From Neckera pumila (taxonomy: Eukaryota; Streptophyta; Bryopsida; Hypnales; Neckeraceae), in NCBI GenBank assembly GCA_963969595.1, contig OZ018417.1, positions 4,094,501 through 4,158,500 on the forward strand: a DNA stretch of 64,000 bases. Direction: 5' to 3'. Positions 33,845 to 44,841 of the stretch are shown here, piece by piece. Both the position numbers and the translations under genes were made by a program. A model generated the notes under the pieces. That model made no database searches and was not told the DNA's origin. It saw only the letters and a program-made list of their open reading frames with translations. How positions within the stretch are numbered: the first letter of the stretch is position 1; the number at the start of each line of letters is the position of its first letter.

Positions 33845-34270
33845 TACTTAAAAGCCACAAATGTTTTCCTTATCAGTCTTCCGAGGTTTATGAAATACTA
33901 TATATACCTATTAGCAATGGAAATTGAAAAACAAAAGTAGAAAGAAAACAAAAAAAATAATATACGGTGTATGTGATCTGCTCTAGGTTACTCCCTGTGT
34001 TACTGTAGCAGCGCTCTCTTGAAGGCAATTGAAAGCAACAAATGTTTTTGTTGTTAGTCTTCTGAGGTTTATGAAATACTATATTGATAAACTATCAATG
34101 GAAATTGTCCACGTTTCAAAAAACAACATAAATAAATAAATACTATATACACGGGCCGTGTCTCAGTCCCAATGTGGTTGATCATCCAAAAAGACCAGCT
34201 AAGCCTTGTAGGCTTGAGATCTGCTTCGGGTTACTCCCTGTAGCGGCACTCTTTTGGTCCTCTTCTTATT
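33845..34270 (+). repeat. Direct duplication, unit about 190 bp
   Basis: ACAAATGTTTT..., GAGGTTTATGAAATACTATAT, CAATGGAAATTG and GGTTACTCCCTGT appear in the same order twice (33,848-34,030 and 34,036-34,260). The second unit is longer because it contains the rRNA-like segment. Confidence 0.65.
34151..34215 (-). pseudogene. Organelle-type small-subunit rRNA fragment
   Basis: On the minus strand the sequence matches the highly conserved 16S-type rRNA segment; on the plus strand it reads GGGCCGTGTCTCAGTCCCAA, then TGATCATCC and AAGACCAGCT. The GACCAGCTAAGC form resembles plant mitochondrial rrn18 more than chloroplast 16S, from memory. It is only about 65 bp, so it is a nuclear organelle-DNA scrap and not a gene. 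Confidence 0.6.
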
Positions 34271-35611
34271 GCTTTTGGTTTGCTTGCTTACAATAACTTA
34301 GTTCTTCTAAAAAGTTGTCAAAAACTTACATACTATCGCTGGAGACCTGTTCTCTTGGTCTTGATGTAACTTAGTGCTTTTAGGGGTTAACCCCTTAAGT
34401 TCCTTGACTATGTTCTCACCAAAAATGCTCCCAAACTGCCATTTCTAGAACAAGTACCAAATTTTTGAAAAATATCCTTTTTGGACACATGTAATTGTAG
34501 GATCTTGTAGTACTCTGGTTTGAGAATGTGTGGAAAAAGTTCATAAATTTCCATTGTGTAGATTGGAAGATATTAGCGTTTGAAGTGGCAAAAGTCCTTT
34601 TTTTGGCCCTACAAAAAACCAAGCAGCCGCACTTCACAAGGTCATATGATTGTCAAAAATATTCTAAAATGGTTGTGCTTCTTTGGATTCATTCTTCAGG
34701 TCAAGTTGGCTACATGCATGGAAATGTTTTGATTATTTGAAACTGTACAGTATATAGGAAAAAAATAGTGAGTAGAAAGAAGTAGAGAATGGTTCAAAAC
34801 ACTAAATTATTAAGAAGTTAATGATGGAATTGGAAAATGCCAATCCCAATGGTTGCAATGTTGTAATAAACAATCTACCTCCTACAATTTTATTTTTTTT
34901 GAAAACTATTGAAAATGGAGTGAAGCAAACGACTTCAAAGTTCATTTTAGAATAGACAATCCATAACTACCCGCAAACTAAAAGTCCTTGTAGCGTTTGA
35001 CTCGTTGATCAAAATATGAATGTTTCAAAGCTTTTCACGTACATATATATCTAATAAACCAATTTCAAATTTTTATTTTTGAAAAAAGTGATTTTTTTGA
35101 TCTACCCGGATTGCCCGAAATGAAAAACAAACAACTTATTAGGGCATAACTTTTGACAGATATTTCCAAATGTCACAAAACTTGGTGCATATGAAAGATA
35201 TTCCTCGTCCCCACCTTCTATAGAAATTTCAGCCCAAAATATGCAAATATCCAATCACACGTGTAGTGTCCGGCAATTTTCAATTTTTGACAATTTGTTG
35301 TGAATAGTGTAATTAGAGACAAATTGACAAATAATTCACACAATAGAGTAATAGTATAGACAAATTGTCAGATTAGAAAGGATCTATAAACCATTAAGGC
35401 TTAGAATTGCAAAAGGCAAATTGACTTTATACTTTGGATTTGAAGAGTTGTCTTCAGCTTTGATATATAGCCAGAAAATTTGTCATTTCCTCTCTCTCAC
35501 TTTCTCAATCTTCATATAGTTTTTGTCAAATTGTTTTGTTTCTATGTACTTTGAACTCCTTCAATAAATATATTATCTTTTATAAGCAATTTGTCTTATA
35601 AGCTCTAAATT

Positions 35612-36040
35612 TAGATCCAATGATTGGACTAAATTGAGCATTTTATATTTTGCAATCAAGATCCAGTGATTGAATCCTCTGAATTGTGAAATAATTAAAC
35701 AAATTGTCTGAGAATCCAATGACTGGATCTCATTACTTGACAAATTGTGAAAATTTTATTACGATCCAGTGATTGGACGTAATTTTTGTATGAGCATCTT
35801 GTGTGGAAATTTGTTTGTGAAATTGGTGTGAAGATTTACTATTGTTGAATTTGTGTGTATTTGATCCAGAGTTTGGATCATTTTTGTGAATTTGACAAAT
35901 TGTATTTTGTATGTGTTAAGTGAATCCAGTGATTGGATTAACTTTGAGTGTATTTATCCACAATCAAGATCCAGTGATTGGATCCTCTGAATTGTGAAAT
36001 AATTAAACAAATTGTCTGAGAATCTAGTGATTGGATCTCG
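35612..36040 (+). repeat. Dispersed quasi-palindrome GATCCAGTGATTGGATC, about eight copies
   Basis: Variants occur near 35,612, 35,660, 35,717, 35,763, 35,871, 35,924, 35,968 and 36,020. Each has arms GATCCA/TGGATC around a 5-base centre. Spacing is 45-110 bases. They lie inside the solo LTR. Confidence 0.75.
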
Positions 36041-36462
36041 TTGTGTGTTTGTACTTAGTTGAATTATTTGTGATTGAGATTTGTTTGTGAAGTGGATTAA
36101 GTTGTGTTGATTAAAGGCTAGACAAATTATCTCAAGATATAAAAATGGACTTTTCATCCTAATGAAGTTGGAATTATACCATCAAGAAGTTGTTGAGAGC
36201 GTGATAGATTGCTATGAAGATTAAATAAACCAATGAATGCCACTTTGGAGTTGGAAGCTCAAGTGGCAAAACAAAGATATTGCTCTAAAATACTTTAGGG
36301 GAGTTTTTATGTCTTTGAATTGCATAATAACAAATTTTATTTGAATTCTATTATCTATATGTCAAATTGTTTTATATAATTTAATTTGTAATGAAATTAT
36401 AATTGGACAAGTTGACCGGATTATTAGAAGATTGATGTTGTACGTGTAAGAAGATCTTGTAT

Positions 36463-36630
36463 CACTACAAGGGAGCAGTGTCAATTTGGACATTTTTTGT
36501 CAATTTTTTGTCAATTTGGACATTATTTTGTCAATTTTCTGTCAATTTGAACATATTCTTGATAGGATTCTGTCAATTCGGACATTTTTGTCATTTAGGA
36601 CGTGTCAATTCGGACACTATTTTTGTAGTG
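36463..36630 (+). mobile_element. CACTA-type MITE, 168 bp, TSD TAT
   Basis: Ends are CACTACAAGGGAGCAGTGTC and GACACTATTTTTGTAGTG, with TAT on both sides (36,460-36,462 and 36,631-36,633). The interior is a short array of TTTTGTCAATTTGGACAT-like units. It is inserted in the solo LTR. Confidence 0.8.
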
Positions 36631-36930
36631 TATGCAAATATTTGATCAATTGACTATAAAGCAATTTCTAGCTTGGAATTGTGTCTAAAGAATTGATAGG
36701 ATAGTGATAAATTGCCAATAGAATATAAGTGTATTTTCCATTTTCTCTATAAGATACAAGTGACTTTAGCTACTAATACATTAGAGTATTTGACCATTCC
36801 CTAAATTTTGAACCCCTATACTATAGTCCCGGGTGTTTTGTGAGGATAGCAAAAACCTAGACTACAACACGTACTTGCCCAAAATTTTTGTGTTGCCCCA
36901 AAACGCATGTTGGTCCTTTAGGAGTTGAGG

Positions 36931-38556
36931 GGGTAATGAAACTATACCTTGTTGTCATCCCCACAAAACAAGTTCAAATGCATCTTAGAATGATTTAGGG
37001 ACCAAACCAAAGGTGAGATTTCATGACTTTTAGAATAACTCTAACAATACCCTTGAATTGTGTTATATTGAAATATATGATAATTAATATGAATCCAAAA
37101 ACATTGATTCACAAATATACTTCCGATTGGGAAAGAATTTTAGATTGCAAAAGAAATTGAGATTTTGTAAATGAAATTGTTGGGATTTTACAACTTAGAT
37201 TTAGATTTTACAAATTAAACTAAATGAGTACTTAAGGGTGGAAAGATGTTACAAGAATTACAAAAAGGTGCATGGAAGATTTATTCACCCATTGAAGAAG
37301 ATCTCACAATTTTCAATTTTGTACAAATCTAAGTTGCAAATGCTATGGTTCACCAAGACAACCTTGGAAGATATACATATACGGTCTTTAGTGAAGACAA
37401 AATAATACGATGCTCCAATACAAGAATAGTACAAATCAATGTAGTGTAGGAAATGTGGCAATGTAGGCACCACATGCATATTTTGTATGTGTTTGAAGTT
37501 GCTCAAATGCATATTTAATGTACTCTATTAAAGATAAACCAAGAATGAAAAGTTAGTGGAGACACACTAGATTTTGGTTTTGTAAATGAGTCATTGAGAG
37601 ATTGCAATTGTTGTTGATGTATATTCAATATTGGCAAGTGAATCACACAATGTGAACTATACAATGACAAAGACTCAATGCATATAAGCAATACAACTAT
37701 TTGAGATCATGACAACATTCATAATATACGTGGAAGTTTGAAATGAAGGAAAAAGGGACCTCCACCTACAAATAAACCGAGATTAGTGCAGGATACAACG
37801 TATTGGCTACATCCTTGAAAAAATTGAAGTTACTAAAGTTTTGAAAACATACAATTGCATGTACAATCAATGCACTTAGCCAAGTACAAGAATGTCTAAT
37901 TTGGTATTCTATCATTGATATGTAGTTGATATATGTACATGGTTCATTTGGATATTAATTGTGCCAATTCTATACATTTTTAAAATTGAATTTGAACCTA
38001 ATGCTTCCTTTCAACCACATTGTATCTTTTGAGGTTTTGATCAATTGCTACAATTTGACATGTGCTTGTGAATGAAATTTATCTTTTTAATAGACTACTT
38101 TTATAAAAATCCAAATTTGGATGTGTATGCAAGTAGGGGTGCATTTCTATGAAATTTTGAGTACTTTGGCCTACGAGTTTCAATTTTTGCAATTATTGAA
38201 GGACTTGTGAGGAACTGCTACTTGATAGTTTTTTTGACACTTCAAGACAATCTTCCTTCCGAGCAATGTTATAAAAAATCATCTTTTGCCTCCTAAAAAT
38301 GGTGTTTTAGAACTTTTTTTCAAATTCTACTCTTTTCACGTCTTACAGTTATAACGCAATACACAAGAAAAAGGCATTTTTGAAATTTTGACGGGTTTAT
38401 TGGTGTTTTTGTCTTATTTGTAGCAATGGAGGGTCCATAAGTTTTCACAAAGTGGATTCAAATTTTGATTTTTGATCTACTTGTTTCCAATCCAAGAGTT
38501 TATATCATACCAAAAGCTGCAAACTAAATTCAACATCATCTAATTTACATTGAACT
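36931..38556. other. AT-rich sequence, nothing recognised
   Basis: No frame with a signature, no transposon ends and no partner elsewhere in the window were identified. Confidence 0.4.
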
Positions 38557-38940
38557 TTGAAGTTGAAATTCCCCCCACATCCACGCTATAGAAAAAAAGA
38601 TCTTTACTTTGAGCTTGTAGGTGGTAAGGAATTTGAGTTTAATATTTTCTTACATGTATTATGCATGAAGTTGAAATTAAGATTCTACAATTACAATTGT
38701 CATGAATTACTTTATAATTATGAAAACATCTTGACACAAAAGCGACCCTTTCTACATTTTTGGAGCTCCAAATGTCAAAGGAACTTAAGGGGTAACAAAA
38801 CAAAATGCATTTTTTTTTTTGAGGACTATTTGTTCAAAAGGCAAACACCTCCTACCATACATTTGTCCTACCATATTTACAACCAATGTATCAATGAGGA
38901 GTTTTCTAGATTCTTAATGGGTTGCCTAAAAAGCATATAA
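38557..38940 (+). other. 127-codon open frame, unassigned
   Basis: The frame (ATG 38,557 to stop 38,938-38,940) contains YRKKDLYFELVGGKEFEFN followed by a Cys/Phe-rich, basic stretch. The first part vaguely recalls a polymerase finger region but lacks diagnostic residues. Its 3' half lies in the duplicated segment, and in copy 1 (28,783-29,051) the same frame is interrupted. It is most likely a chance or relic frame. Confidence 0.2.
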
Positions 38941-40294
38941 TTGATGTTTGAGGGTTAATGTCAACATCAAGCCCTCTTATTACCTCTGTAGAGGAGATCT
39001 AAATGCACTTTGCCATATTTCAATTGACACCACTTTGTTACTACTAGTCTTCACTACTTTAGTGAAAATATGGTGTGCATAGCTAAACCAAAGAAATGGT
39101 CCCAAAATGATCCAAAACTATTCTAATTGCTCATATGCATTTTTTCATGGACCATTTCCTAATTTATGCCAACCTTGTTCCCATGTCACTAGCGCATTTT
39201 TAGTCTTATTTTGGTGGTTTATTATTTATAACAAGACAAAATTTGAGATGATTGTAGGTTAGAAAATTGGAAAATATTTGTAGCTGACATAATTGGATTG
39301 TTAAAAGTTTTAGATTGTTATGAGTTCTCTACATTGAAAATCAACTAACTAAACATTTGAACATGGTTTATATTATTCGAATGCTTTAGTTTTAATACAA
39401 TCTTGTTCAAATTGTTAAAAATAGGTACATGCAAAATCTATCTCAGACTTTTTTTTATTCATAAAGATTACATTTTACCTAAAAATTTGCAAGTTCTGGT
39501 TTTGCAACATGTCAATTTAAATGCGTTAGTATATTTACATTAAGCAATGCCAAGTTTAGAACTAAAAGTGATAATGAGTTTAGCCACATAATTTGGTATT
39601 ATGACAATTATCCACTAGATGAAATCTCTCCTCTTCAGTTAACGTATTGATTTGCTAAGACAATCTTTAATTATGGGACTGAGATTGAACTTTAGTATTT
39701 CTACTTTCCAATATTCAATACAACCACTTTAAAATTGAAAAATATTAATGTACACGTGATTGAAAAGTTGGTGAAAACCAACAAAGAGTCTTAAGGAAAG
39801 ATTGGTAAGAGAATCAAATCCTAAACACAAAATAACATTGGTAGGTAATTTACCCTACTAGCCTACTTTCTTGTAGCTTCTAAAGACCACAATTAGTTGT
39901 TTTGAGTTTTTCGACTAATTATATTAGGCAAATTATAAAAGAGCCTAAAATGTAAAAATGTCTCCCCCCAAATATCAAATGTTTAACAAAATCGTCATTT
40001 CAAAGAAATCAAAGGGTAAAGGAATTCTTTTTAAAGAATTTAAAATGTCACCAATTAGACCATACAATAGAAGACGAAAGATAACCTTGGTTCAAAGACC
40101 ATCATGAGTAAAGAGTTTGTTCTTGGTAGAATAGACTTGCTAGCCTAAATTGCAATTGCAAATGATTTTGCACTATGATGTGAAACCCCAGTTAGATATT
40201 CCAAACTATAATTATTCTAAAGGCACTTGAGAAATACAATGAAGGAGATGACTAGGACGTGATGGAGCGACTACTTTATATACAAGGTAGAAAT
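38691..40294 (+). repeat. Duplicated segment, copy 2 (uninterrupted)
   Basis: It is the partner of 28,783-32,177 and provides the empty site (GGGTTAATGTCAAC at 38,952) that delimits the 1.79-kb insertion in copy 1. It is non-coding apart from the doubtful frame overlapping its left edge. Confidence 0.9.
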
Positions 40295-40299
40295 TGTAA

Positions 40300-41128
40300 T
40301 TAGCTTTGGAGGAATATAATTTTTTTCACAATTGGTGCCCGGGAACAAAAGTTATGACCAAATAATTTCAAAATAGGAGGCGGGGGGCAATGGGGGCATC
40401 AAATAAAAATTTTCGATCTTTTTTTATTTTTTCTTAGTATTTTTTTCTCAAAGATTATATTTTAGTCTATCTAGAAAGCTATGATTATTTTATTTGGATT
40501 TGTTATGAAAAAATTATTGACATTCTTGTTTTTTGGGCTGTTAGAGCATCTTTTTGAAAAAAATAACTTCTAGGATGCATTTCTAAATGTGGTTTTTCAA
40601 ATTTTTCAATTTTTTTTTTGCATGGTTTAGGTTACTTTCTAAGACAATCTGACCATTGGAAGTAGTGCATTTTAATTCCATCTAAAAGATATTAATATTT
40701 TAGGTTTTCCTTCTATCCGGTATCTATTTCTATTTAACAATTTGTTTAACAATGAAAATGAAGTTTTTTTTTAAGTTTTCTTTCTTGCTAGATTCTCAAC
40801 TCAATTCTGCACTATAAACATTTAAAGCTCAAAGAGCTCAAAAATCAATAGTGCAAAAATTCAAAGTTAAAAATGTTCAAAGTCAAAAAATTCAGTTCCA
40901 TAATGTACTGAAAAACTTGTTTTTTTCACTTTAAATCCAGATATCTTGTAATCCGTGCGATCAAAAATTCTGAAATTTTTTCCGCACATTCTCATACTAG
41001 TTAGGTGTAAGATTCTACGGTTAGATGTGAAAAAAAAACATTTTTAGATCTAATTCACTCCTTGCTATAAAAGAGGCAATTTTGGGTGTTTTTTGGCAAA
41101 AAGAAGGTCTTGTGCCTTTAGGGATTAA
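40300..41128 (-). repeat. Divergent copy of the TTAA repeat family
   Basis: It parallels 5,790-6,620: a CCCGGGAACAAAAGTTATGA block, GATATCTTGTAATCC, GTAAGATTCTACGG, and the end CCTTTAGGGATTAA at about 41,115-41,128. The left end is not identifiable. Confidence 0.5.
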
Positions 41129-42185
41129 AGACTTTAACAATTCATAATTTATTCATACAATGTCCAAAAATTGCTCAAGATGATAATCCAAAATACACTT
41201 TTGACTTCCAATAAGATCCATCTAAAGAAACAACCTTGCAAAAATAATCTTCAAATTTAAAAACAGAATATTGGTCAAAACACTTATTTGGACTCATTTA
41301 GGTGTAGTAACCTTATAAGTAGCATAAATTATTTGTATTTTTCCATATCGATAATGCTAAAATCATTTGTAGGATAAAAGAGCTTATTTTTCCTATTTTA
41401 GAGGTTTTTGATCCCTGTTGATCTATTTCAGTTACATAACTTATAGATTTGTAGACTTGAGGAATCTTGAGATTTGAAAAAAATCCATTAACATCTCTGC
41501 TCCTAGCCTAGTACCTTATAGTGTCACTAAATCTGATCCTAAACTTCTCATTAAGGTCTCTTGAAATGCTTGGCTCTAATTTGTTGAAGCATTTGAAAGA
41601 CACATATCAGACTTTCATTTGCTAACTACTAATTTTTGTTGATTTTGGTTTAGGATCCACCTATGTGACAGTTTCAGTGGTCTAAGGAGACATCTCTTTG
41701 AAAAACTATAGAAATTACATACCACATCCAAAGAAACTATTTTATTATTATTATTAATACTCATCATTTGCTAATATTACAAAAATATGAATTGTAGAAA
41801 AAGTTGCCTCTAACTGTGCTAAATTGCTTAATATTGACCATTTTGGGTGCTTCCATCTTAGACCCAAGTTTAGATGAATTTGGCACAAGATTGCTCTCTA
41901 AAACTTCAACTTCCTATAGAGTCAAAGCACCCATACATGATCATTTGAGCGATTTTGAAACAGATCATGAGTAGTAAAAAGCAATGCAAATTTTTTCCAA
42001 ATAGTAAGATGGGAAATATGGGGACTGTAATTTTTTTTGTAATTTTATTCCTAGAATTAATTTTACTGTGATTTTTGGAAGTCAAAAAGTAGCCCAAATC
42101 CATAACCAATGTTTAGAGTCTTCTAATTCCGATCAATCAAGAGGCTACTTTCCCACTTTCTACTTCCCGCACACTTTATAACACT
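41129..42185. other. AT-rich sequence, nothing recognised
   Basis: No gene, RNA or transposon terminus was recognised. Confidence 0.4.
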
Positions 42186-42189
42186 TTAG

Positions 42190-42330
42190 GACACGTGTAC
42201 TGGCAGTCATAGTTCCACCTTGAAAAGGTGAAAAAAAACATATTTCAAACTTTGTTCAAGACACTTGTATTGACATTCATAGTTCCAACTTGAAAAGGTG
42301 AAAAAAAAAATATTTCAAACTTTGGTTGGC
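42190..42330 (+). repeat. Tandem duplication, unit about 68 bp
   Basis: GACACGTGTACTGGCAGTCA and GACACTTGTATTGACATTCA each begin a unit that continues TAGTTCCA(C/A)CTTGAAAAGG and ATATTTCAAACTTTG. There are two adjacent copies. Confidence 0.75.
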
Positions 42331-42386
42331 AATTTATTTGAGCTGTAGTTGGAAAAGTTGCACCCTACAGATTGGATAGATTGGAT

Positions 42387-42533
42387 ATGGGAGCCCAATT
42401 GGGAATAGGTGGTTCTATTTTAGCCTTGTCGTCGGCCTCTATTTTGATTGGTTTAGGGCGACAAATTGCCCAAAGCATTTACTCTGCTAAGCTTCAACTG
42501 AAGGCTGTTGCACCTTCTCTAATTCCAAACTAA
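42387..42533 (+). CDS. Small hydrophobic protein or terminal exon, unassigned
   Basis: A frame from ATG 42,387 to TAA 42,531-42,533 encodes 48 residues starting MGAQLGIGGSILALSSASIL, a glycine/alanine-rich membrane-like helix, then a basic and Gln-rich tail. The frame is also open 15 codons upstream (VGKVAPYRLDRLD before the Met), ending at a TGA at 42,339, so it may be the last exon of a spliced gene whose earlier exons are not visible. Composition here is higher in GC than the flanks. I do not recognise the family. There is no promoter evidence. Confidence 0.3.
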   Translation: MGAQLGIGGSILALSSASILIGLGRQIAQSIYSAKLQLKAVAPSLIPN

Positions 42534-42599
42534 TTCCCAAAAAAAGGAACAATTGATAATTGATAATTTTTTTTTAACAAATGGCTAATTGATAATTTA

Positions 42600-43330
42600 G
42601 CCTCCCCATTAATTCTGAACCTACGGTAACTATATTGTACTTTTTGGAGGTTCCCATGTTCCCACTGTACTGACTTCCCCTGACTCCCTTGTGGGAACCC
42701 AAAATTTATGACCCTAGTCCAGCAGCTCCGCTGAGCCTCCCTTGAGAAAATCTGTGTCTGATAAACTACTAAAGTACTAATGCCGACACCTCCCTCAAGT
42801 CACTAAGCTTTACTCACTCACTACCAACGAAGTCACTAACCCAAGTCACTAATTATTCCAAGCGTGCGTCTCTCTACAGGCCAGGCCGTCACTCCCCGAG
42901 AAACCCGAAGTGGCACCGTTGTGCAAATCATTCCCTGCCCGACCAAAACCCAAGCTGAAGCTCAACGTAAGCTTAACCTGCTTCATTGTCTCTTTCCGCC
43001 CTTCACTCATTGAAGTGTCAGGCCAATCGCAATCCAAATTTTTTGCATTCGCAATCCCAACTTTACTTTACAATCCCAAGTTTAGCAATCTCGTAGCTTC
43101 AAATCTAACCCAACAAACCTGTGACGATTGAAGTGGTTGGCGATGGCGTCAAGCGAGAGAGGAAGCTCAAACACCAATTGAAGCGATTGCGCTTGGAGAT
43201 TTGAATTGAGATCGAGGCTTAGTAGAATGCAACCGGGACTAATTAAGTGCTCCAAATTTTTATCAGTTGGTTGGGATCACTTGGGAGTAGCTACTTTAAC
43301 GATACCTCCATTATTGGCACTCATATTTGC
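42600..43330 (+). other. Higher-GC, gene-like stretch, unassigned
   Basis: Short frames at 42,910-43,131 and 43,206-43,388 are open and the sequence lacks the AT-rich repeats typical of the window. One contains a hydrophobic segment (GVATLTIPPLLALIFAEL). No family was recognised. It could be an eroded gene next to the minisatellite at 43.3 kb. Confidence 0.25.
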
Positions 43331-43336
43331 GGAGTT

Positions 43337-43535
43337 GATTGACGTTGGATCGAAGTTTGGGAGATTTGAAGTTTGCAAGAGCTCTTAGTAGTGAACTTGA
43401 TTAGCGTAGGATCGAAGTTTGAGAGATTTGAACCTCGCAAGCTCTCTTAGTTGCGAACTTGATTGAGTTTGAAAAATTTGAAGTTTGTAAGCCCTTAGTC
43501 GCAAACTTGATTAACGTAGGACCGAAGTTTGCAAT
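43337..43535 (+). repeat. Minisatellite, period about 62 bp
   Basis: Units start GATTGACGTTGGATCGAAG, GATTAGCGTAGGATCGAAG, GATTGAGTTTG (shortened) and GATTAACGTAGGACCGAAG and share GTTTGGGAGATTTGAAG and a CTCTTAGTxGCGAACTT end. Confidence 0.8.
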
Positions 43536-43627
43536 TGTGAAATTGATGGATTTGGGTTGCGGAGGTGGAATGCTGGTCGCGCAAATGGGCGTACATTCTG
43601 GGTGAATGTGAATCCCATTTTGGCGTA

Positions 43628-43680
43628 CATGTATGTGTGTGTGTGTGTGTGAGAGAGAGTGTGAGTGTGTGTGAGATTGA
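43628..43680 (+). repeat. GT/GA microsatellite
   Basis: A run of TG dinucleotides passes into GAGAGAGAGTGTGAGTGTG. Confidence 0.85.
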
Positions 43681-43989
43681 GAGGAGATGGGTGTAGAGGA
43701 GGTGATTGTAATTGGAGAGTCAAGGCGCCTGAGCTTTGCAGAATTAGCAACGAACATGCACGCTGGTGGACGCAGGTTGTTAGTTGGAAGTGGTGAGATT
43801 CCGCTTTCTAACCATTCTATAGAAATGGTCACTCACCATAACATAACATAACATTAAGTAGCTCTGCAGTGATGGCGTGGTATATTCCACCCTCCCACAA
43901 TGTTTCATTAGTAGCTACTGATGAATTCGACAGGTAGAGGATGTAGAGGCACACCATCACTGTAGAACCAAGGCAACATCAACACATGC

Positions 43990-44640
43990 TACTAAATGTT
44001 ATGAACCATCAAGAAATATTTTGCATATTTCAAAATGCAAGCGGAAAAAAGTCCATTTTGTGGACTTCTATACAACAAACAATTAATTATTTCTAGAGTT
44101 CCTTTGAAAAATAATTGCAAGTCTATAAAAAGACAATCCCATCAAAATTTTAGCTCCAAATTTGTTTTTTGGGATACTAAACTGTATTAGTACACCCATA
44201 TTGAAAATGTGACAAAAATTGGAGGACTATTTTTGGACATTAAAAATATTTGAAATAGCAAAATTTTAATCAAGTTTTATAATAGTTATGGATACCTTAC
44301 CTATGAATCTTAAGTCATTTAGAGCTAGATTGCAAAAGTTATGGCCAAAAAACAAATCACACGCAAGGTGTGAGGCAAAATAGTACAGGTATTTCCTGCA
44401 ATCACCTTTAAGCTCTTTTGAAGAAATTGTTGAAATTATTTCAAAGAACTTATCTTCCAAGCAATCATCTTGTCCATCATTTACAAAAATATTTGAAAGG
44501 CTTTAAAGAATTTCTTTAATTGTTGTACAATAATCAAAAAATCTATGGAAACCTTTCACAAAGCTTTTATAGCTCATATATAGGTACACAAACTTCATCA
44601 CTTTTTATAAGCCTTTAAAGTTTCTTTTACCACTTTTTTG
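43990..44640 (+). repeat. Old repeat, partner at 50,740-51,250
   Basis: Shared text in order: TTTCAAAATGCAAGC, ATAAGCTCTAAATTTG-like and TTTGTTTTTTGGG, ATGGATACCTTACCTATGAA versus ATGAATACCTTGCTTATAAA. Identity is low (roughly 70%). The two copies flank the peptide gene and the solo LTR. Confidence 0.55.
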
Positions 44641-44694
44641 AAAACTTCCTCGAAACTTCACCATTTTATTTTTTGGAAGGGTGGTCTTTGAGAG

Positions 44695-44704
44695 CTATAA
44701 ATAC
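44695..44704 (+). promoter_or_regulatory. TATA box of the small peptide gene
   Basis: CTATAAATAC lies about 140 bases before the ATG at 44,842, followed about 30 bases on by a C/T-rich start region (ACCATCTCGCTTCTATAG). This is a standard plant core promoter layout. Confidence 0.6.
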
Positions 44705-44841
44705 AAGCTAGGCACCATCTCGCTTCTATAGTTGTTAGAAGGCCTCTAAGCCACTTTTTGTAGTAGTCCCTTGCTTTTGTGTGTTTTGCTTATACTTCAC
44801 CCCTTCATAGTTTTCTTCACTACTTTCTTATCCAAGTCACC

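Larger units (their letters stand above)
35262..36866 (+). mobile_element. Solo LTR, 1,605 bp, TSD ACACG
   Basis: It begins TGTAGT and ends ACTACA (perfect inverted ends), with ACACG at 35,257-35,261 and 36,867-36,871. The empty site is visible in the sister repeat near 11,633 (TCACACGTACC). No internal coding region exists, so the internal domain was lost by LTR-LTR recombination or this is a short non-autonomous element. It contains repeated palindromic words and a MITE. Confidence 0.85.
34387..36930 (+). mobile_element. TTAA-family element, interrupted by a solo LTR
   Basis: The left end is TTAACCCCTTAAG, preceded by TTTTAGGGG. The body (CCAAACTGCCATTTCTAGAA, CATAACTTTTGACAGAT) matches the other copies. 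The right end is decayed (CCTTTAGGAGTTGAG, about 36,916-36,930). It is split at 35,262-36,866. Confidence 0.7.

Noticed and set aside
34151..34215. Functional rRNA gene
   Set aside because: Only about 65 bases match; it is a fragment.
35612..36040. CRISPR-like array
   Set aside because: Spacing is irregular, units vary, and the context is a eukaryotic solo LTR.
38557..38940. Reverse-transcriptase fragment
   Set aside because: A loose likeness in one stretch only; no catalytic box, and the frame is not kept in the duplicate.
28783..40294. The two duplicated segments as LTRs of one 11-kb element
   Set aside because: No TG...CA ends, no TSD, no PBS/PPT and no coding internal region; divergence is uneven along the copies.
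43401..43832. 143-codon minus-strand frame
   Set aside because: It runs through a minisatellite and a GT/GA microsatellite (Ser/His/Thr runs), so it is repeat translation.
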